From assembly GCA_022605405.1 (NCBI GenBank), contig JABYQQ010000011.1, forward strand, positions 496,001 through 560,000: a stretch of 64,000 bases of DNA, read 5' to 3'. The notes beneath the pieces were generated by a model. The model saw nothing but the letters and a program-made list of their open reading frames with translations, did not search any database and was not told the origin of the DNA. This DNA comes from Earliella scabrosa. Its lineage: Eukaryota > Basidiomycota > Agaricomycetes > Polyporales > Polyporaceae. Position numbers and translations under genes: made by a program. Positions within the stretch are counted from its first letter, which is position 1. Each line of letters begins with the position of its first letter. Of the stretch, positions 46,263-57,159 are shown in pieces.

Positions 46263-48654
46263 GAAGATGAGGTCTACCTGTGTATGCTGTGCTTGCCAGA
46301 TCCTGTGTAGCTGTTGCGTCTCCGGACGTTCTGTATCCGAACCGTCATGTATATACCGGAATGCATAGGCGCGCGACTCGGATCCAAATTCGTAGTCAAA
46401 GTGTGGCAGCTTGCATGAACGCTCCGCATGCTGCCTGCCGTTAAGCATGGAGTGCGCACGGACTCTGGTAGGCAACCAACATGGGGGCAGCATTGGAATC
46501 AGTTGCGTTTGTCCGACAGGCATGGGGACCAAAATGGCAAGAAACACATGAGCTTGAAATATCAGCTTGTTTCCGAATCCTAGGGACAGAGACAAGTGAT
46601 TTCATTACGAACGCCCTGCGCTATCTCCAGCCAGCCCCCGTCGCGGCCTTTGTTGTCATTCTGCGCACCGGCTCGCTGAGCACCTCTCTCGTCTCTTCTC
46701 GATATTCCTCTACATCTTTGCACACTACCTCCTCTCACCACCGATTGATCTCCTCCATTGCTCGACATCTGCCCTCTCGCCCTCTATTGCGCCTCCCTGG
46801 CCTCCCTCGACCTCTCCAACGCGGCGCCCCAACTCCGCTTCCTCTTACTCCCATCTCCGTCGATGTTGAGCTTCTTGACGTGGCCGTTACAGGCGCGCTT
46901 CCTCCCTGCGTCACGACTCTTCCTGTCTACGTCGAGTTGGTTCCTCCGCTTGTCGTCGCACTGGCTCGGTCCGCTTCTTTTGATGTAGATCCCGTGGAGA
47001 ATGGGCGCGTGGATGTAGGGCGGTATGGCGAGCGCGTTGTGGGTCTCCCGCCGGACCCAGGGGAGATCCATGCTAAGAGCTCCGACAGGTGGTATTGACG
47101 CTTCCGAGAGGTGACTCTCCACGATACGGTTGGCTGACGAGGTGTGAAATGAACTCGAAGAGAGGCACGAAGACATCGTTACTGACTGTTGACGACAGCA
47201 TGGGACATTGTGGAAACAGGAAGTATGGATGAAGTGGTCGAGGATGAATATGTAAGTTCAAGTTGCGGGGCAAGATCTCGAACTGGATGTGTTCGCTGTC
47301 AGGTACAATAGACGTCATCGTATCCACCACAACGTGCGCACCACACTCCCTGATCTCCCACTTTGTAGCAATGACAGCGACGGTCACGAGCCCTTCGCGT
47401 TGAACTTTGACTACGAGCCGGACTACATGCGGCGGACGCTTGCTCGGCTTCAGTCGCTCGGCCCTGACGTTTACGAACAAGCGTTCCATTTGCGTTGCTC
47501 ACAAAGAGCGTTCCGATCGCCCCTGGTCGTGAGCGAGCACGTTTATCGCGAAGAAGTGCGTACTAGTTGACGACACATAGATGAGGCATTCGTGCGCTTC
47601 GTGCTGAAAATCTTGCCTGCGCGAATTGACACCAGGAGGTGTCTTCCATGAGGCGCCTTGCGTCAGCAAGAGAAAGGAGTGGCCCTACGGGACATAGCGT
47701 ACACGGTGTTACTACACGCATCTCTTCATGGCACTTCGAGCTTCACAGGTCATCCTCCAAGGGCTGTCGAACCAAGTACACTGGCCGAGGATGGAGCCGA
47801 AGTTCTCATTGGCGGAATGGATTCTATGGACGGATAGTAGGGTTATTCCGCAGACTGAAGGGATGTCGAAGTGCTGCCATGTAAGACCACGGCCGATAGC
47901 AATGCAACACATCGTTGCTCGCGAGAGTAAGAATGTCTGAATAACTCCATTAGTGCCAAGTTCTACAGGCTGTATCCTATTATAACGAGTCAATGGTCCG
48001 TTATTGCGACGGCTAGGGCCCGAGAGACCATATCGCCATGCATTCTCGCCCTCGTATACAAACGTGTGCGCCACGCAGTGCGACATGTCTGCACGCTCGA
48101 GCAAGAAGGTGGACACGGGAAGATACACCCATCCTGCGTGCGCGGCGGTGCAAGCGCGACCGGTCGCGTGGCGTCGAAACGACGGCGGGGACGGAGGATG
48201 GGTTTATGCATGCCCTACTTCTCCTCCTCCCTCCCACATACCCGGTATGTCAAGGGGACATAACACTCACCGTCGTTCTTTCAACTGGATGGCCGATTCC
48301 CCCTCCCGAATATTTGAGAGTTGATGCCATGTCTTGCGGGGATACCCCTTGACAACGTCGTGGTAGCCTGGTGAGATGCGTGCTGCAAGTGATCGAGACA
48401 AGTCCTACTCGACGACGCGGGACGAAGAGTCATTGAAGAACAGTCTACATAGCCGGGCAGCGGGGGGATTGTTGGTGGTGAGCGAATGGCCGCAGGCGTA
48501 AGGGCTTCGGATAGCGTAAGCGGCTGCCCATGCAGCTGCCAAGTCCCCGATTGGCGCGCATGTTCGAGCACGGTCGCGTCTCCGGACTTTACTAGTTTTA
48601 CTTCCCGCAGTTGGCCCACTCTCGCGAAGAACGCTGGCATCCCTTCCGTCCGCA
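46263..48654. other. No assignable gene; possible decayed coding pieces
   Basis: Several stretches look once-coding but cannot be assigned. The minus strand has SMDLPWVRRETHNALAIPP near 47030-47080 and a 138-codon frame at 47073-47489. The plus strand has ALNFDYEPDYMRRTLARLQS near 47400-47460. They conflict with one another in strand and frame. Given the pseudogenes on both sides, relics are likely, but this is inference. Confidence 0.3.
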
Positions 48655-50390
48655 CAATGCGAAGCTCGCTGGCCTCCTCGACCTCACCGCTTCCCATCTC
48701 CAATGGGCTAAGGCCAGAGACAAGGCACCTATCGTTAAGACAATGCCCCATTCAGAGTTTGCCTGTAGGTGAACACGTCTCTCCTGACCACTGTTGCCAC
48801 ATCTAATCCCATCTCCAATCTACACAGTCGGGCCATTTTCCGTGTCGATGTTCGTCGTGAAGGTCGGCCTCTTCAGCGATCAGGCGTACCTACCCCTCCA
48901 AATCAGCCGAGCGCGACAGGTCGAGGCTGAGCTCACGAACATCACTGTCACCCGCAACCGCGCAGGAGCCCTTGAGCCGTCCCGTCCCCAACGAAGCCCG
49001 AACCGCCCACTCTCGCTGCGTCTGCGCCTGACACGTCCGGTCTACTGCGTGAGCCGGGGTACCCATCGCGTCGCTGCCGCCGCCGATACCTTGCCCCTCG
49101 ACCTCAGGTGCGGCTCTGTCGCCGCCTTTTGGGAACGACGCGACGAGCGACCTCCGGCTGCGACAGAAGGTGCTACTGAGCTCGCCGGAGCTTGCGCCGC
49201 TCCACCAGGAGCTCGTCGTGGGTGGTCACGACTCGGAGAACGATGTCGGAGAGGGGCGAGAAGTGACTATTTGATCACTCGTTATCCGGTGTGTCTTCGT
49301 TCTGTCTGACATCGTGTCCTTTCGCCACCAGCTTCTCCTATTGGCCCAATCCGCGGCCGCCAGCCGGCAACCCGGGCCAGCTCGTGAACCGAGGCCGTAG
49401 TCTTCACCCCGTAGCTCCTGTACCACTTGAAGCAGTTTTTGATCGTCGCGAGGGCGTACAATGACAATGTCCTGTGCAGGGTAACGCATATAGCCGTGTC
49501 TGCGGGCACAATCGAAGTTGACCTGCGCTTGTGCAGTTGTCGGAAGCCGAGTTTTGGAGGAAGTACTTCCAGTCCAAGCTGTTCAACACCCTTCACGCCT
49601 CCATCCTCTCATCCGCAGCGCAACATGTCGTGAAGGACGATCGTGTGTGGGACCACAGCGCCCACGCTCTACGAAGACTCGCGGAGTTGCAGGCTCGGCG
49701 GATTCAGGAAGAGCGAGTGGATACGTTCGCCGATCTGGGTGCGACTTTCGGGGATCGTGAAGAGGTGATAGAAAGTCAACGCTGCTCGTCTGTGCTGAGA
49801 TAAGCTGACGTCTGTTGGGAATAGGCTGGTAACGAGCAGGACGTCACAATGCAAGCCGGAAAGCAGAGAGCTGTAGTTCCTCTAATCAAGAAGTTCGATG
49901 AGCACTCCACTGTGTTGTTGGGCACAGCAATGTGAGTGCTGTATTTCTGATGACGACGCGCCCACTAAACGTAGCCTCAGGGGCGGTCCTTCTTTCAAGC
50001 GACAACGAGTTGACAATTGTTACACAGAGGTAGGTATCACCTGACGTAACGCGTTCTCCCGCTCACAGGGCTGTCTAGGTATTTCGACGGGAGGGCCAAT
50101 GGGTCTGGTCAAAATGATGCTGCAGGCGTTGTAGGTATCTGTAGCAGGGCTCGCGAGACTATCAGTCTGACTTGCGTGTCCAGCGTGTCGACTTCGAGCA
50201 GCGTTGCACAGGTGAAAGTCAGTACGTAAGGATGGGCTGCCAATCTCGCACAGGTGCGTCTTGCGCACCTTTGACATATTCGATGTCACTTAGTCCGTTC
50301 TCCCCAGCTCAAAATCAACAAGAAGGCCGGAGATGTGGCCCTGCTCCGCATGACGCGAGTCGCCTCGACATCAGGATGCTGCAAATATGT
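48655..50390 (+). pseudogene. TFB1: TFIIH subunit p62/Tfb1-like pseudogene
   Basis: Fragments follow the order of the p62/Tfb1 core subunit of TFIIH (transcription initiation and nucleotide excision repair). In order: a PH-domain-like piece (LLDLTASHLQWAKARDKAP, about 48661-48768), VEAELTNITVTRNRAG (about 48925), LRLRQKVLLSSPELAPLHQE (about 49150-49215), LLLLAQSAAASRQPG (about 49331), FLIVARAYNDNV (about 49440), a BSD-domain exon 49537-49764 (LSEAEFWRKYFQSKLFN, SSAAQHVVKDD), AGNEQDVTMQAGKQR (49825-49931), RYFDGRANGSGQNDAAG (about 50073) and LKINKKAGDVALLRMTR (about 50310). The first pieces cannot be joined in frame near 49048-49106, the frame changes again near 49375-49400, and TAG stands at 49412-49414 where the family has glutamine. 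The C-terminal third is not recognisable. Because Tfb1 is essential, an intact copy should exist elsewhere. Confidence 0.75.
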
Positions 50391-50813
50391 TCGCGTGTGT
50401 GGTATGGATGTTGATGTTGGGAGTCTCAGCCGAGGACGAGTCGCCTGTGTGGCGCATGGTATGGAGGGCATGGACACTCTCTCGCATACTGTACTCGCAG
50501 TTATGCTGTGTTATTTCTTGACTCACTCTGCCATTGCAGTGGATAATGTAGGCGTCGGGCTGCACCGCGCCGTTTTCATCCTATTGGTTCGAGTGTTGCT
50601 TTGCGGTAAACTACTGTGCAGATCGACACGGACCGCAATGCTCGAGACGTACTTCGGGACGCAATGTGAGTGGGAAGGCAGAGTTACGTTCGCTATGGCG
50701 TACTGATGGCTCTTATCTGCCAGAAGGCGGCGAGTCTCGCGTACATGTATCTAGACGTCGGTCACTTGGTGATTCATATACGTATCGACCTGGGAGAACC
50801 GAGACACATACTT

Positions 50814-50890
50814 CAGTAGAAATACCTCACTGTAGTGTATGAGCCGGGCTGACAATTGCCCACTCCAGTGGACCAGCCGGGCCCGGCCGG
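50814..50890 (+). repeat. Left terminal inverted repeat
   Basis: This repeat starts CAGTAGAAATACCTCACTG and includes GACAATTGCCCACTCCAGTG. It pairs with 57907-57983 with a few differences, all in the outer 30 bases and the last 10. Confidence 0.9.
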
Positions 50891-51189
50891 GACCATTTCT
50901 ATGGCACTGGAGTGATGCGGCCGGGGGGTTTTGCCATATTGCAGTCAAATGAACCGGCCGGTGCGGGGTCACAGGGGATGCGGTCAAAACCGGTTGGTCC
51001 GGGTCAGAGCACTCAACTTTGGCACACATTGACTGGATACAATGAGAGTCTGGGACAGTATCTTAAGCATGCATAGTATAGTTATGGGCATACAGCAGCA
51101 TAGCAGCAGGCATACAGAGGGACAGCACACCATGTACTTAATGACGACTTGTATCTGTACTGTCTCAAGGTGACATGTTCAGCTGCCTA

Positions 51190-51512
51190 GTAGCTGCGGT
51201 TGGAGCTCTGTAGTCTAATGATCTCTCACTCCATCATACGCAATGGTGCCATGATATGGTTGACTCTACATTGTTGCCGCTGTTAGTAATGTACTTCATG
51301 TTTCGCACGATTGGGTGGGTTGCACCAGCCGGCTTCCAAATCTAACCCAGGGCATGGAGTTTGCCCTAGTTCTCCATGGAGTCTGGCAAATTTACCAAAT
51401 ATCATGGAGGGTGTAGAGAGTGGGTGGCACAGCATATCTAGATCAGAATCTGCTGAGATGGAGCAGGAGATGTGCACCGACCTCGAGCCGGGTCCACCGG
51501 CTTGGTCACACC
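51190..51512 (+). repeat. Direct duplication inside the element, copy 1
   Basis: This segment is nearly identical to 52420-52740 (offset exactly 1230 bases), from TAGCTGCGGTTGGAGCTCTG to the end of a CTCGAGCCGGGT.CACCGGCTT box. It includes a 64-codon minus-strand frame in each copy (51283-51477, 52513-52707) that differs at two residues or so. Confidence 0.9.
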
Positions 51513-52165
51513 AGCAGCACCCGGACTACGATCTGAGAGTGCGCCGACCCTGAGGTGACTACCCAGACACCATAATGCCTCCTCAAGCTGGCTGCACAGC
51601 AAACCAACAGCAAACTCTGCCCAGATGGGGCGAGAGATGTGCTCCTACCTTGAGCCGGGTCGACCGGCTTGCTCACACCAGTGGCACCCGGGATATGATC
51701 TGGGCCTGCGCCCACCCTGCGCTGACCTCCCAGACACCGTGATGCCTTTCTGAATTGGTTGCAGAGCAAACCGACAGCACACTCTGTCCAAATGGAAAGA
51801 GAGATGTGCTCCCATCTCGAGCCGGGCACACCGGCTTGCTCACACCAGCAGCACCCGGACTACGATCTGAGAGTGCGCCGACCCTGAGGTGACTACCCAG
51901 ACACCATAATGCCTCCTCGAGCTGGCTGCACAGCAAACCAACAGCAAACTCTGCCCAGATGGGGCGAGAGATGTGCTCCTACCTTGAGCCGGGTTGACCG
52001 GCTTGCTCCCGCCAGCAGCACCCGGCATACGATCTGGGTGTGCACCAGTCTTGAGCTGACTACCCGGACACTGTAATGCTATATACAGCTAAGTTCACAA
52101 GACACCGGGGCGGGATTTGGCCAGATGGAGCAAGAAATGTGCTCCTACCTCAAGCCGGCTCCACC
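51485..52165 (+). repeat. 167-bp satellite array, left side, first block
   Basis: The box GAGCCGGG followed by a CACCGGCTTG-like box recurs at 51485, 51652, 51819, 51986 and 52152 (slightly altered). The spacings are 167, 167, 167 and 166 bases. Between the boxes are AGATGG(A/G)G and GATGTGCTCCTACCT motifs. Some units (51535-51650 and 51840-51985) are nearly identical. Confidence 0.88.
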
Positions 52166-52309
52166 GGCTTGGTCAGTCACTGCATATCTACACATTTTTC
52201 CATTTGAACATTATGTCAAGTTGCATGAGATGTTGTTGAGGAGGTAAACACATATATTGGTTGTCCCACATTTGCTTGCTCTGGCTGGACTACATTCCTG
52301 GCAGTCCAG

Positions 52310-52422
52310 ACAGCCCGGCCGGGGTACATACGTTGCAATGCGGGCAGCCCGGCCGGGATACATACATTGCAATGCAGACCGCCCGGCCGGGGTACATGTG
52401 TTGCAGTTCAGACAGCCCGGTA
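52310..52422 (+). repeat. 34-bp GGCCGG array, left side
   Basis: About three units of CAGCCCGGCCGGG(G/A)TACATACGTTGCAATG type lie here. They are in the opposite orientation to the longer array at 56780-57052. The flank 52250-52300 is likewise the inverted partner of 57040-57092. Confidence 0.85.
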
Positions 52423-52740
52423 GCTGCGGTTGGAGCTCTGTAGTCTAATGATCTCTCACTCTATCATACGCAATGGTGCCATGGTATGGTTGACTCTACA
52501 TTGTTGCCGCTGTTAGTAATGTACTTCATGTTTCGCAGGATTGGATGGGTTGCACCAGCCGGCTTCCAAATCTAACCCAGGGCATGGAGTTTGCCCTAGT
52601 TCTCCATGGAGTCTGGCAAATTTACCAAATATCATGGAGGGTGTAGAGAGTGGGTGGCACAGCATATCTAGATCAGAATCTGCTGAGATGGAGCAGGAGA
52701 TGTGCACCTACCTCGAGCCGGGTGCACCGGCTTACACGTA
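52420..52740 (+). repeat. Direct duplication inside the element, copy 2
   Basis: This is the second copy of 51190-51512. It starts directly at the end of the left 34-bp array, so it probably marks a join created by recombination within the element. Confidence 0.9.
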
Positions 52741-53215
52741 TCAGCGGCTCCTGAGATACAATCTTGATGTGCATCCAGCCAGGACTGGTTATCCAGACAC
52801 CAAAATGCCCTCCCAAGCTTCTTTTGTGACTGACCAGGAGCAGGCTCTATTCAGATGGAGCAAAAGGTGTGCTTCTATCTCAAACCGGGTGCACCGGCTC
52901 GCTCACACTTGGGGTGCCCAGGGTATGATCTGGGTGTGCACTCATTATGTACTAATTATCCAAACACTGCACGGGCCTCCCAAGCCAGTTTGCTCCACCT
53001 AGATGGAGTACAGGATGTGCACCTACCTCAAGCCGGGTGCACCGGCTTGCTTGCACCAGCGGCACACGAGATATGATTGGGGTGTGCACCCACTCAGGAC
53101 TCATTATCAAGAAACCAAAATGCCATTTGAAGTTAGTTGCGTGACCAACCAAGAGCATACTCTATCCAGATGGAGTTTGAGATGTGCTTCTAACTCGAGC
53201 CGGGTGCACCGGTGC
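52715..53215 (+). repeat. 167-bp satellite array, left side, second block
   Basis: Boxes of (G/A)A(G/A)CCGGGTGCACCGG type lie at 52715, 52882, 53030 and 53197, with spacings of 167, 148 and 167 bases. Sequence between boxes is more diverged than in the first block. Confidence 0.85.
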
Positions 53216-53420
53216 AACCACCCAGGTCAGATACAGGTTGTTTCTTGGTTGGTGTTAAAATGACAGCACTCACCGGTCTTGCTGCACAAAAATCACAACA
53301 TCATCTCTTACACATCACACATACTCCGACATCATCACTGTTCCCACATCTTCTGTGATTGTCTCTACAAGCACATTATTGTAATTCTGTCATTGACAAA
53401 TAGAGACATGTGAAGACAAG

Positions 53421-53699
53421 GTGTGCTGGTGGCCATGTGTCTGGAGTACTTGCTTCCACGCCTGCTTTCTGTTGTGTAGAAAGTGGAAAGGGTCCATGGT
53501 GCCATCTAAGATTCCCCCAGGGCTGTATTCAGTGGCAATACCGGATGACCCGCATGAGCCGGTCTGCGAGACAGGTGACCTATCATCTGGGAAAGCAGTT
53601 GTAATGAAGGGTTTCTTAATCTCAATAGATGTGAAATCTGTTGATGAGACATTAACTGGCACACCTGACCCCCCACTGGTAGCCACAGATGATGGGTAA
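53421..53699 (+). CDS. Possible exon of the element, unrecognised
   Basis: A 92-codon frame contains IPPGLYSVAIPDDPHEPVCE and VVMKGFLISIDVKSVDETL. A second protein-like piece (KPVPPVEPEPDNWYLLLYFE) follows at about 53880-53945 in another frame, running into the left palindrome arm, and a third frame at 55916-56104 has DLAQNWLDAVTGLMQAAELI. They could be exons or relics of an element-encoded protein. None matches a transposase that I recognise. Confidence 0.35.
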   Translation: MCWWPCVWSTCFHACFLLCRKWKGSMVPSKIPPGLYSVAIPDDPHEPVCETGDLSSGKAVVMKGFLISIDVKSVDETLTGTPDPPLVATDDG

Positions 53700-53920
53700 T
53701 GATCTCCGGGTTGAGCGGCCTGGACGGTCTCTGTTTTGTGCCGGACGGACCGGCAAGCCTGGAGAGCAACGGCTGGAGTGAGGAGTGGAAACATTCTAAC
53801 CAGGGCAATCCCTAGAGTAATTATCTATCTGCAGGAATTCAGTTAAACCCCCAAATGGACCATCTGCGATAGTGCATCCAAATAAGCCGGTGCCACCGGT
53901 TGAGCCGGAACCGGACAATT

Positions 53921-54675
53921 GGTATCTCTTGCTCTACTTTGAGATAACCAGGGCACCTATGCTCATGAGAAGAATGCCATCATGTAGAGATACATTAGGA
54001 CTAATGAACACATTTTTGTTCAGTGTGATACATGGGGTATTGGTGGAGATATAATGTATTTTGTTTTTGCAAAAAGTGGCCACTTTGTCTGGTCTATTGC
54101 TTAGGTACCCCTGGGTACCATCCAATGCCTCTACAACCATTGTGTAGGGATTAAGTAGGGCTTTCGAAAAATATATCATACACCCCAAACTGTCCACATT
54201 CACCCACCCTCTCCTCCTGACCCCCTTCCCATCAATCCCCTTATATATCCCTTTAGAGGTATTGGATCAGCTTGCAAATTTGAGAGTATATATTAGGACC
54301 ATAGTACAGCCCACTATTAAAATATTACATGCCACTGCTGTCTACAACCTCCCAGTCATAGCAAACAATTTTGTGCATGCACGTTGAATATTTCCCCTAT
54401 ATCTTCGCAGTCTGACCACCAATTGATATGCAATTTTCCTCACTCTGCTGCTATACCATAGCACTTGCTATTTACCAATTTATAGCTCCCAGAGATGTGT
54501 GGATCTATCTGCATAATGCTATCAGCGGTGAACAGAGATAACCATTTAGTACTAGATCTAGTGTGCTGTACACCACCATATGTTCAGATAGGAGTCTTCT
54601 AAATGCTCTGTATTGAATGCAAAAAGAATCATGGAAAACGGTTGAGTAGTTGTGGTGATATGGCAAAAGATGTGC
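53921..54675 (+). repeat. Central palindrome, left arm (755 bp)
   Basis: This arm pairs with 54740-55494: paired coordinates sum to 109415 at every landmark checked (GGTATCTC at 53921, GTGCATGCAC at 54373, GGCAAAAGATGTGC at 54662). The outer 450 bases are nearly identical between arms, while the segment at 54385-54480 is strongly diverged but keeps the same length. Confidence 0.93.
53934..54203 (-). CDS. 89-residue ORF in the left palindrome arm
   Basis: This frame reads outward from the centre and encodes 89 residues starting MNVDSLGCMIYFSKALLNPY. It is the twin of 55212-55481, differing at two positions (M9V, A26T). It contains LDGTQGYLSNRPDKVATFC and NVSLHDGILLMSIGALVIS. No family is recognised. 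Whether it is translated is unknown; DNA-level identity of the arms alone could explain its preservation. Confidence 0.4.
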   Translation of the reverse strand: MNVDSLGCMIYFSKALLNPYTMVVEALDGTQGYLSNRPDKVATFCKNKIHYISTNTPCITLNKNVFISPNVSLHDGILLMSIGALVISK

Positions 54676-54798
54676 TGGATGGTGTTTTATGAATTCTGCA
54701 CAGCACATGCAGCTGTACTATTCACATAAGAGCCTCCAGGCACATCTTTTGCCATAGCACCACAACTACTCAACCGTTTTCCGTGATTTCTTTTGCAT

Positions 54799-55044
54799 TC
54801 AGTACAGAGCATTTAGGAGACCCCTATCTGAACATATGGAGAAGTACAGCACACTAGATCTGGTACCAAGTGGGTATCTCTGTTCACAACTGATAGCATT
54901 ATGCAGATAGATCCAGACATCTCTGAGGAATGGAAGTTGGTAAGAATATAGTTCCATTACATACTGACAGACTGCAAAAGACTGCTTGCTAATTGGTAAT
55001 TTGGTTGCTGAGATATAGAGAGAATATTTAATGTGCATGCACAA
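54799..55044 (-). CDS. 81-residue ORF in the right palindrome arm
   Basis: This frame reads toward the palindrome centre and begins MCMHIKYSLYISATKLPI, with LPFLRDVWIYLHNAIS further on. The matching place in the left arm (about 54371-54616) has several stops, so only one arm keeps this frame open. It covers the most diverged part of the arms. Function unknown; it may be chance. Confidence 0.25.
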   Translation of the reverse strand: MCMHIKYSLYISATKLPISKQSFAVCQYVMELYSYQLPFLRDVWIYLHNAISCEQRYPLGTRSSVLYFSICSDRGLLNALY

Positions 55045-55211
55045 AATTGTTTGCTATGACTGGGAGGTTGTAGACAGCAGTGGCATGTAATATTTTAATA
55101 GTGGGCTGTACTATGGTCCTAATATATACTCTCAAATTTGCAAGCTGATCCAATACCTCTAAAGGGATATATAAGGGGATTGATGGGAAGGGGGTCAGGA
55201 GGAGAGGGTGG

Positions 55212-55481
55212 GTGAATGTGGACAGTTTGGGGTGTGTGATATATTTTTCGAAAGCCCTACTTAATCCCTACACAATGGTTGTAGAGACATTGGATGGTAC
55301 CCAGGGGTACCTAAGCAATAGACCAGACAAAGTGGCCACTTTTTGCAAAAACAAAATACATTATATCTCCACCAATACCCCATGTATCACACTGAACAAA
55401 AATGTGTTCATTAGCCCTAATGTATCTCTACATGATGGCATTCTGCTCATGAGCATAGGTGCCCTGGTTATCTCAAAATAG
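55212..55481 (+). CDS. 89-residue ORF in the right palindrome arm
   Basis: This is the twin of the left-arm frame, reading outward and starting MNVDSLGCVIYFSKALLNPY. It keeps the same stop. The two copies differ by two amino acids over 89 residues. Confidence 0.4.
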   Translation: MNVDSLGCVIYFSKALLNPYTMVVETLDGTQGYLSNRPDKVATFCKNKIHYISTNTPCITLNKNVFISPNVSLHDGILLMSIGALVISK

Positions 55482-56152
55482 AGCAAGAGATACCTCTTCC
55501 ATCTAATCAGCCTAACATGGGTCAGTTCTACAGCAGATTTACAAAGATCTGATCAGGCTGACATAAGTCAGTTATACAATAGATATACAAAAACTGCCTC
55601 TGATTTACAGGGGATTATACAACAGTATTGTGCTACAGTGTCTAATAACACTGCTATTACAAAGGTGAAGAGTTGAACAAAACACCTCTCCAAAATATAC
55701 AACAGTTTCACTACATCTGTGGTGTTTTGTAATACAAAACTGGAAACTACAGGTGGTAGTCTTTACCTGCTTCACCAGAACTGATGGTGAATATGCATTG
55801 ATGAAGCCGGGCAGGCCGGACAGGCCGGACCGGGCAGGGCCCAGTTGGCGGCGCAGCATTGATCCATGGGTGGTGAGTGCAAGTTTGTAGGCAATGTTTT
55901 CCATAATCCAACCCTTTGCAGTACCACCCTGTGACCAGCTACCATGTTAATATCTCTGAGACCCTCCAGCTTGCGGGCACCACCAAGGATCTTGCACAGA
56001 ACTGGCTTGATGCTGTCACAGGCTTGATGCAGGCAGCAGAGTTAATCAACACATTGATCTTTGTGACTGAGAGCTCAAAGAGGAAATATGATTGTACTCA
56101 CTAAGAGAAGAGAATGCAGCAACTGCAGGTGGACTGGGCGGGGCGGGGCAAT

Positions 56153-56278
56153 CGGGCTGGACGGGTCATTTGGGCTGGGCGGATCAATTGGGCTGGGCGG
56201 GTTGGTCGGGTTGGGCGGGTCAATTGGGCTGGGCGGGTCAGTCGGGCTGGGCGGGTCAATCGGGCTGGGTGGAATGGC
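56153..56278 (+). repeat. 18-bp minisatellite, seven units
   Basis: Seven units of CGGGCTGGGCGGGTCAAT type lie in tandem. Translated, they would give a GLGGSI repeat within the frame at 56088-56300. They form part of the GC-rich right side of the element. Confidence 0.9.
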
Positions 56279-56779
56279 CGGGCCAAACAGCCCTGGTTAG
56301 GCTGGGGCAAGGTTCCGTATTGTAGTGAAAAGCGGAGTCAGAAAAAATTGGTTTGCCCTGATGAGCTGCAAATGATACAAGTCTGTGACACTGTGACATA
56401 TTCACAAGGCTGTGGGTAAACAAAATGCAGCCGGAGGGCTGGAAAGGGAGTAAAATAATGTTGAACTACACGATGTTAGTGGTGTTGGTCAAACAACAGC
56501 CATAACTGAATGGAGTGTCTGTGCAGAGTATGTATATATAAATTCTGCTTACCCAGTCTTGTAGACACATAGTTTGTTGGGCCGGAATACTCCTGTATAG
56601 ATGGAGTACACCTGGCTGGGATGCCTCAGTACAGATGCAGTCTTCCCGGTCTGGGTGTTACTGTGGGGATGCTGCATACCCGGCTGGGCTACTACTGTAC
56701 AGACACTGTGCACCCGGCCGGGCTACCCGGGTCATGATGTCTTCGGCCCGGCCGGGAAACACAGATGGCACCACTGGAC

Positions 56780-57052
56780 ACCCGGCCGGGCTGTCTGCAT
56801 TGCAATGTAGCTATCCCGGCCGGAGTGTCTGCGTTGCAACCTATGTACCCCGGCCGGAGTGTCTGCATTGCAATCCATGTACCCCGGCCGGACTGTCTGC
56901 ATTGCAACGTATGTACCCCGGCCGGACTGTCTGTGTTGCAACATATGTATCCCGGCCGGACTGTCTGCATTGCAACGTATGTATCCCGGCCGGGCTGTCT
57001 GCATTGCAATGTATGTATTCCGGCCGGACTGTCTGCACTACCAGAAATGTAG
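56780..57052 (+). repeat. 34-bp GGCCGG array, right side
   Basis: About eight units of CCCCGGCCGGACTGTCTGCA followed by TTGCAACGTATGTA lie in tandem at a 34-base period. Each has the palindrome CCGGCCGG or CCCGGCCGGG. Further isolated CCCGGCCGGG sites stand at 56710-56760, and at 57800 and 57837. Inverted relatives lie at 52310-52422. Confidence 0.9.
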
Positions 57053-57159
57053 TCCAGCCAGAGCAAGCAGATGTAGAACAACCAGTGTATGTATTTATCT
57101 TTTTGACCTTCACATAATGGTGATATGGGAAAATATGCAGATATGCAGTGATCGTGCAG

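Larger units (their letters stand above)
54740..55494 (-). repeat. Central palindrome, right arm (755 bp)
   Basis: This is the reverse complement of 53921-54675, separated from it by a 64-base loop (54676-54739). Both arms are AT-rich compared with the rest of the element. Confidence 0.93.

Noticed and set aside
46481..47098. 205-codon plus-strand frame
   Set aside because: Low-complexity composition; minus-strand pieces in the same place look equally or more protein-like. No gene is supported.
48655..50390. Functional TFIIH p62/Tfb1 gene
   Set aside because: The frame breaks near 49048-49106 and 49375-49400, TAG stands at 49412-49414, and the C-terminal third is missing.
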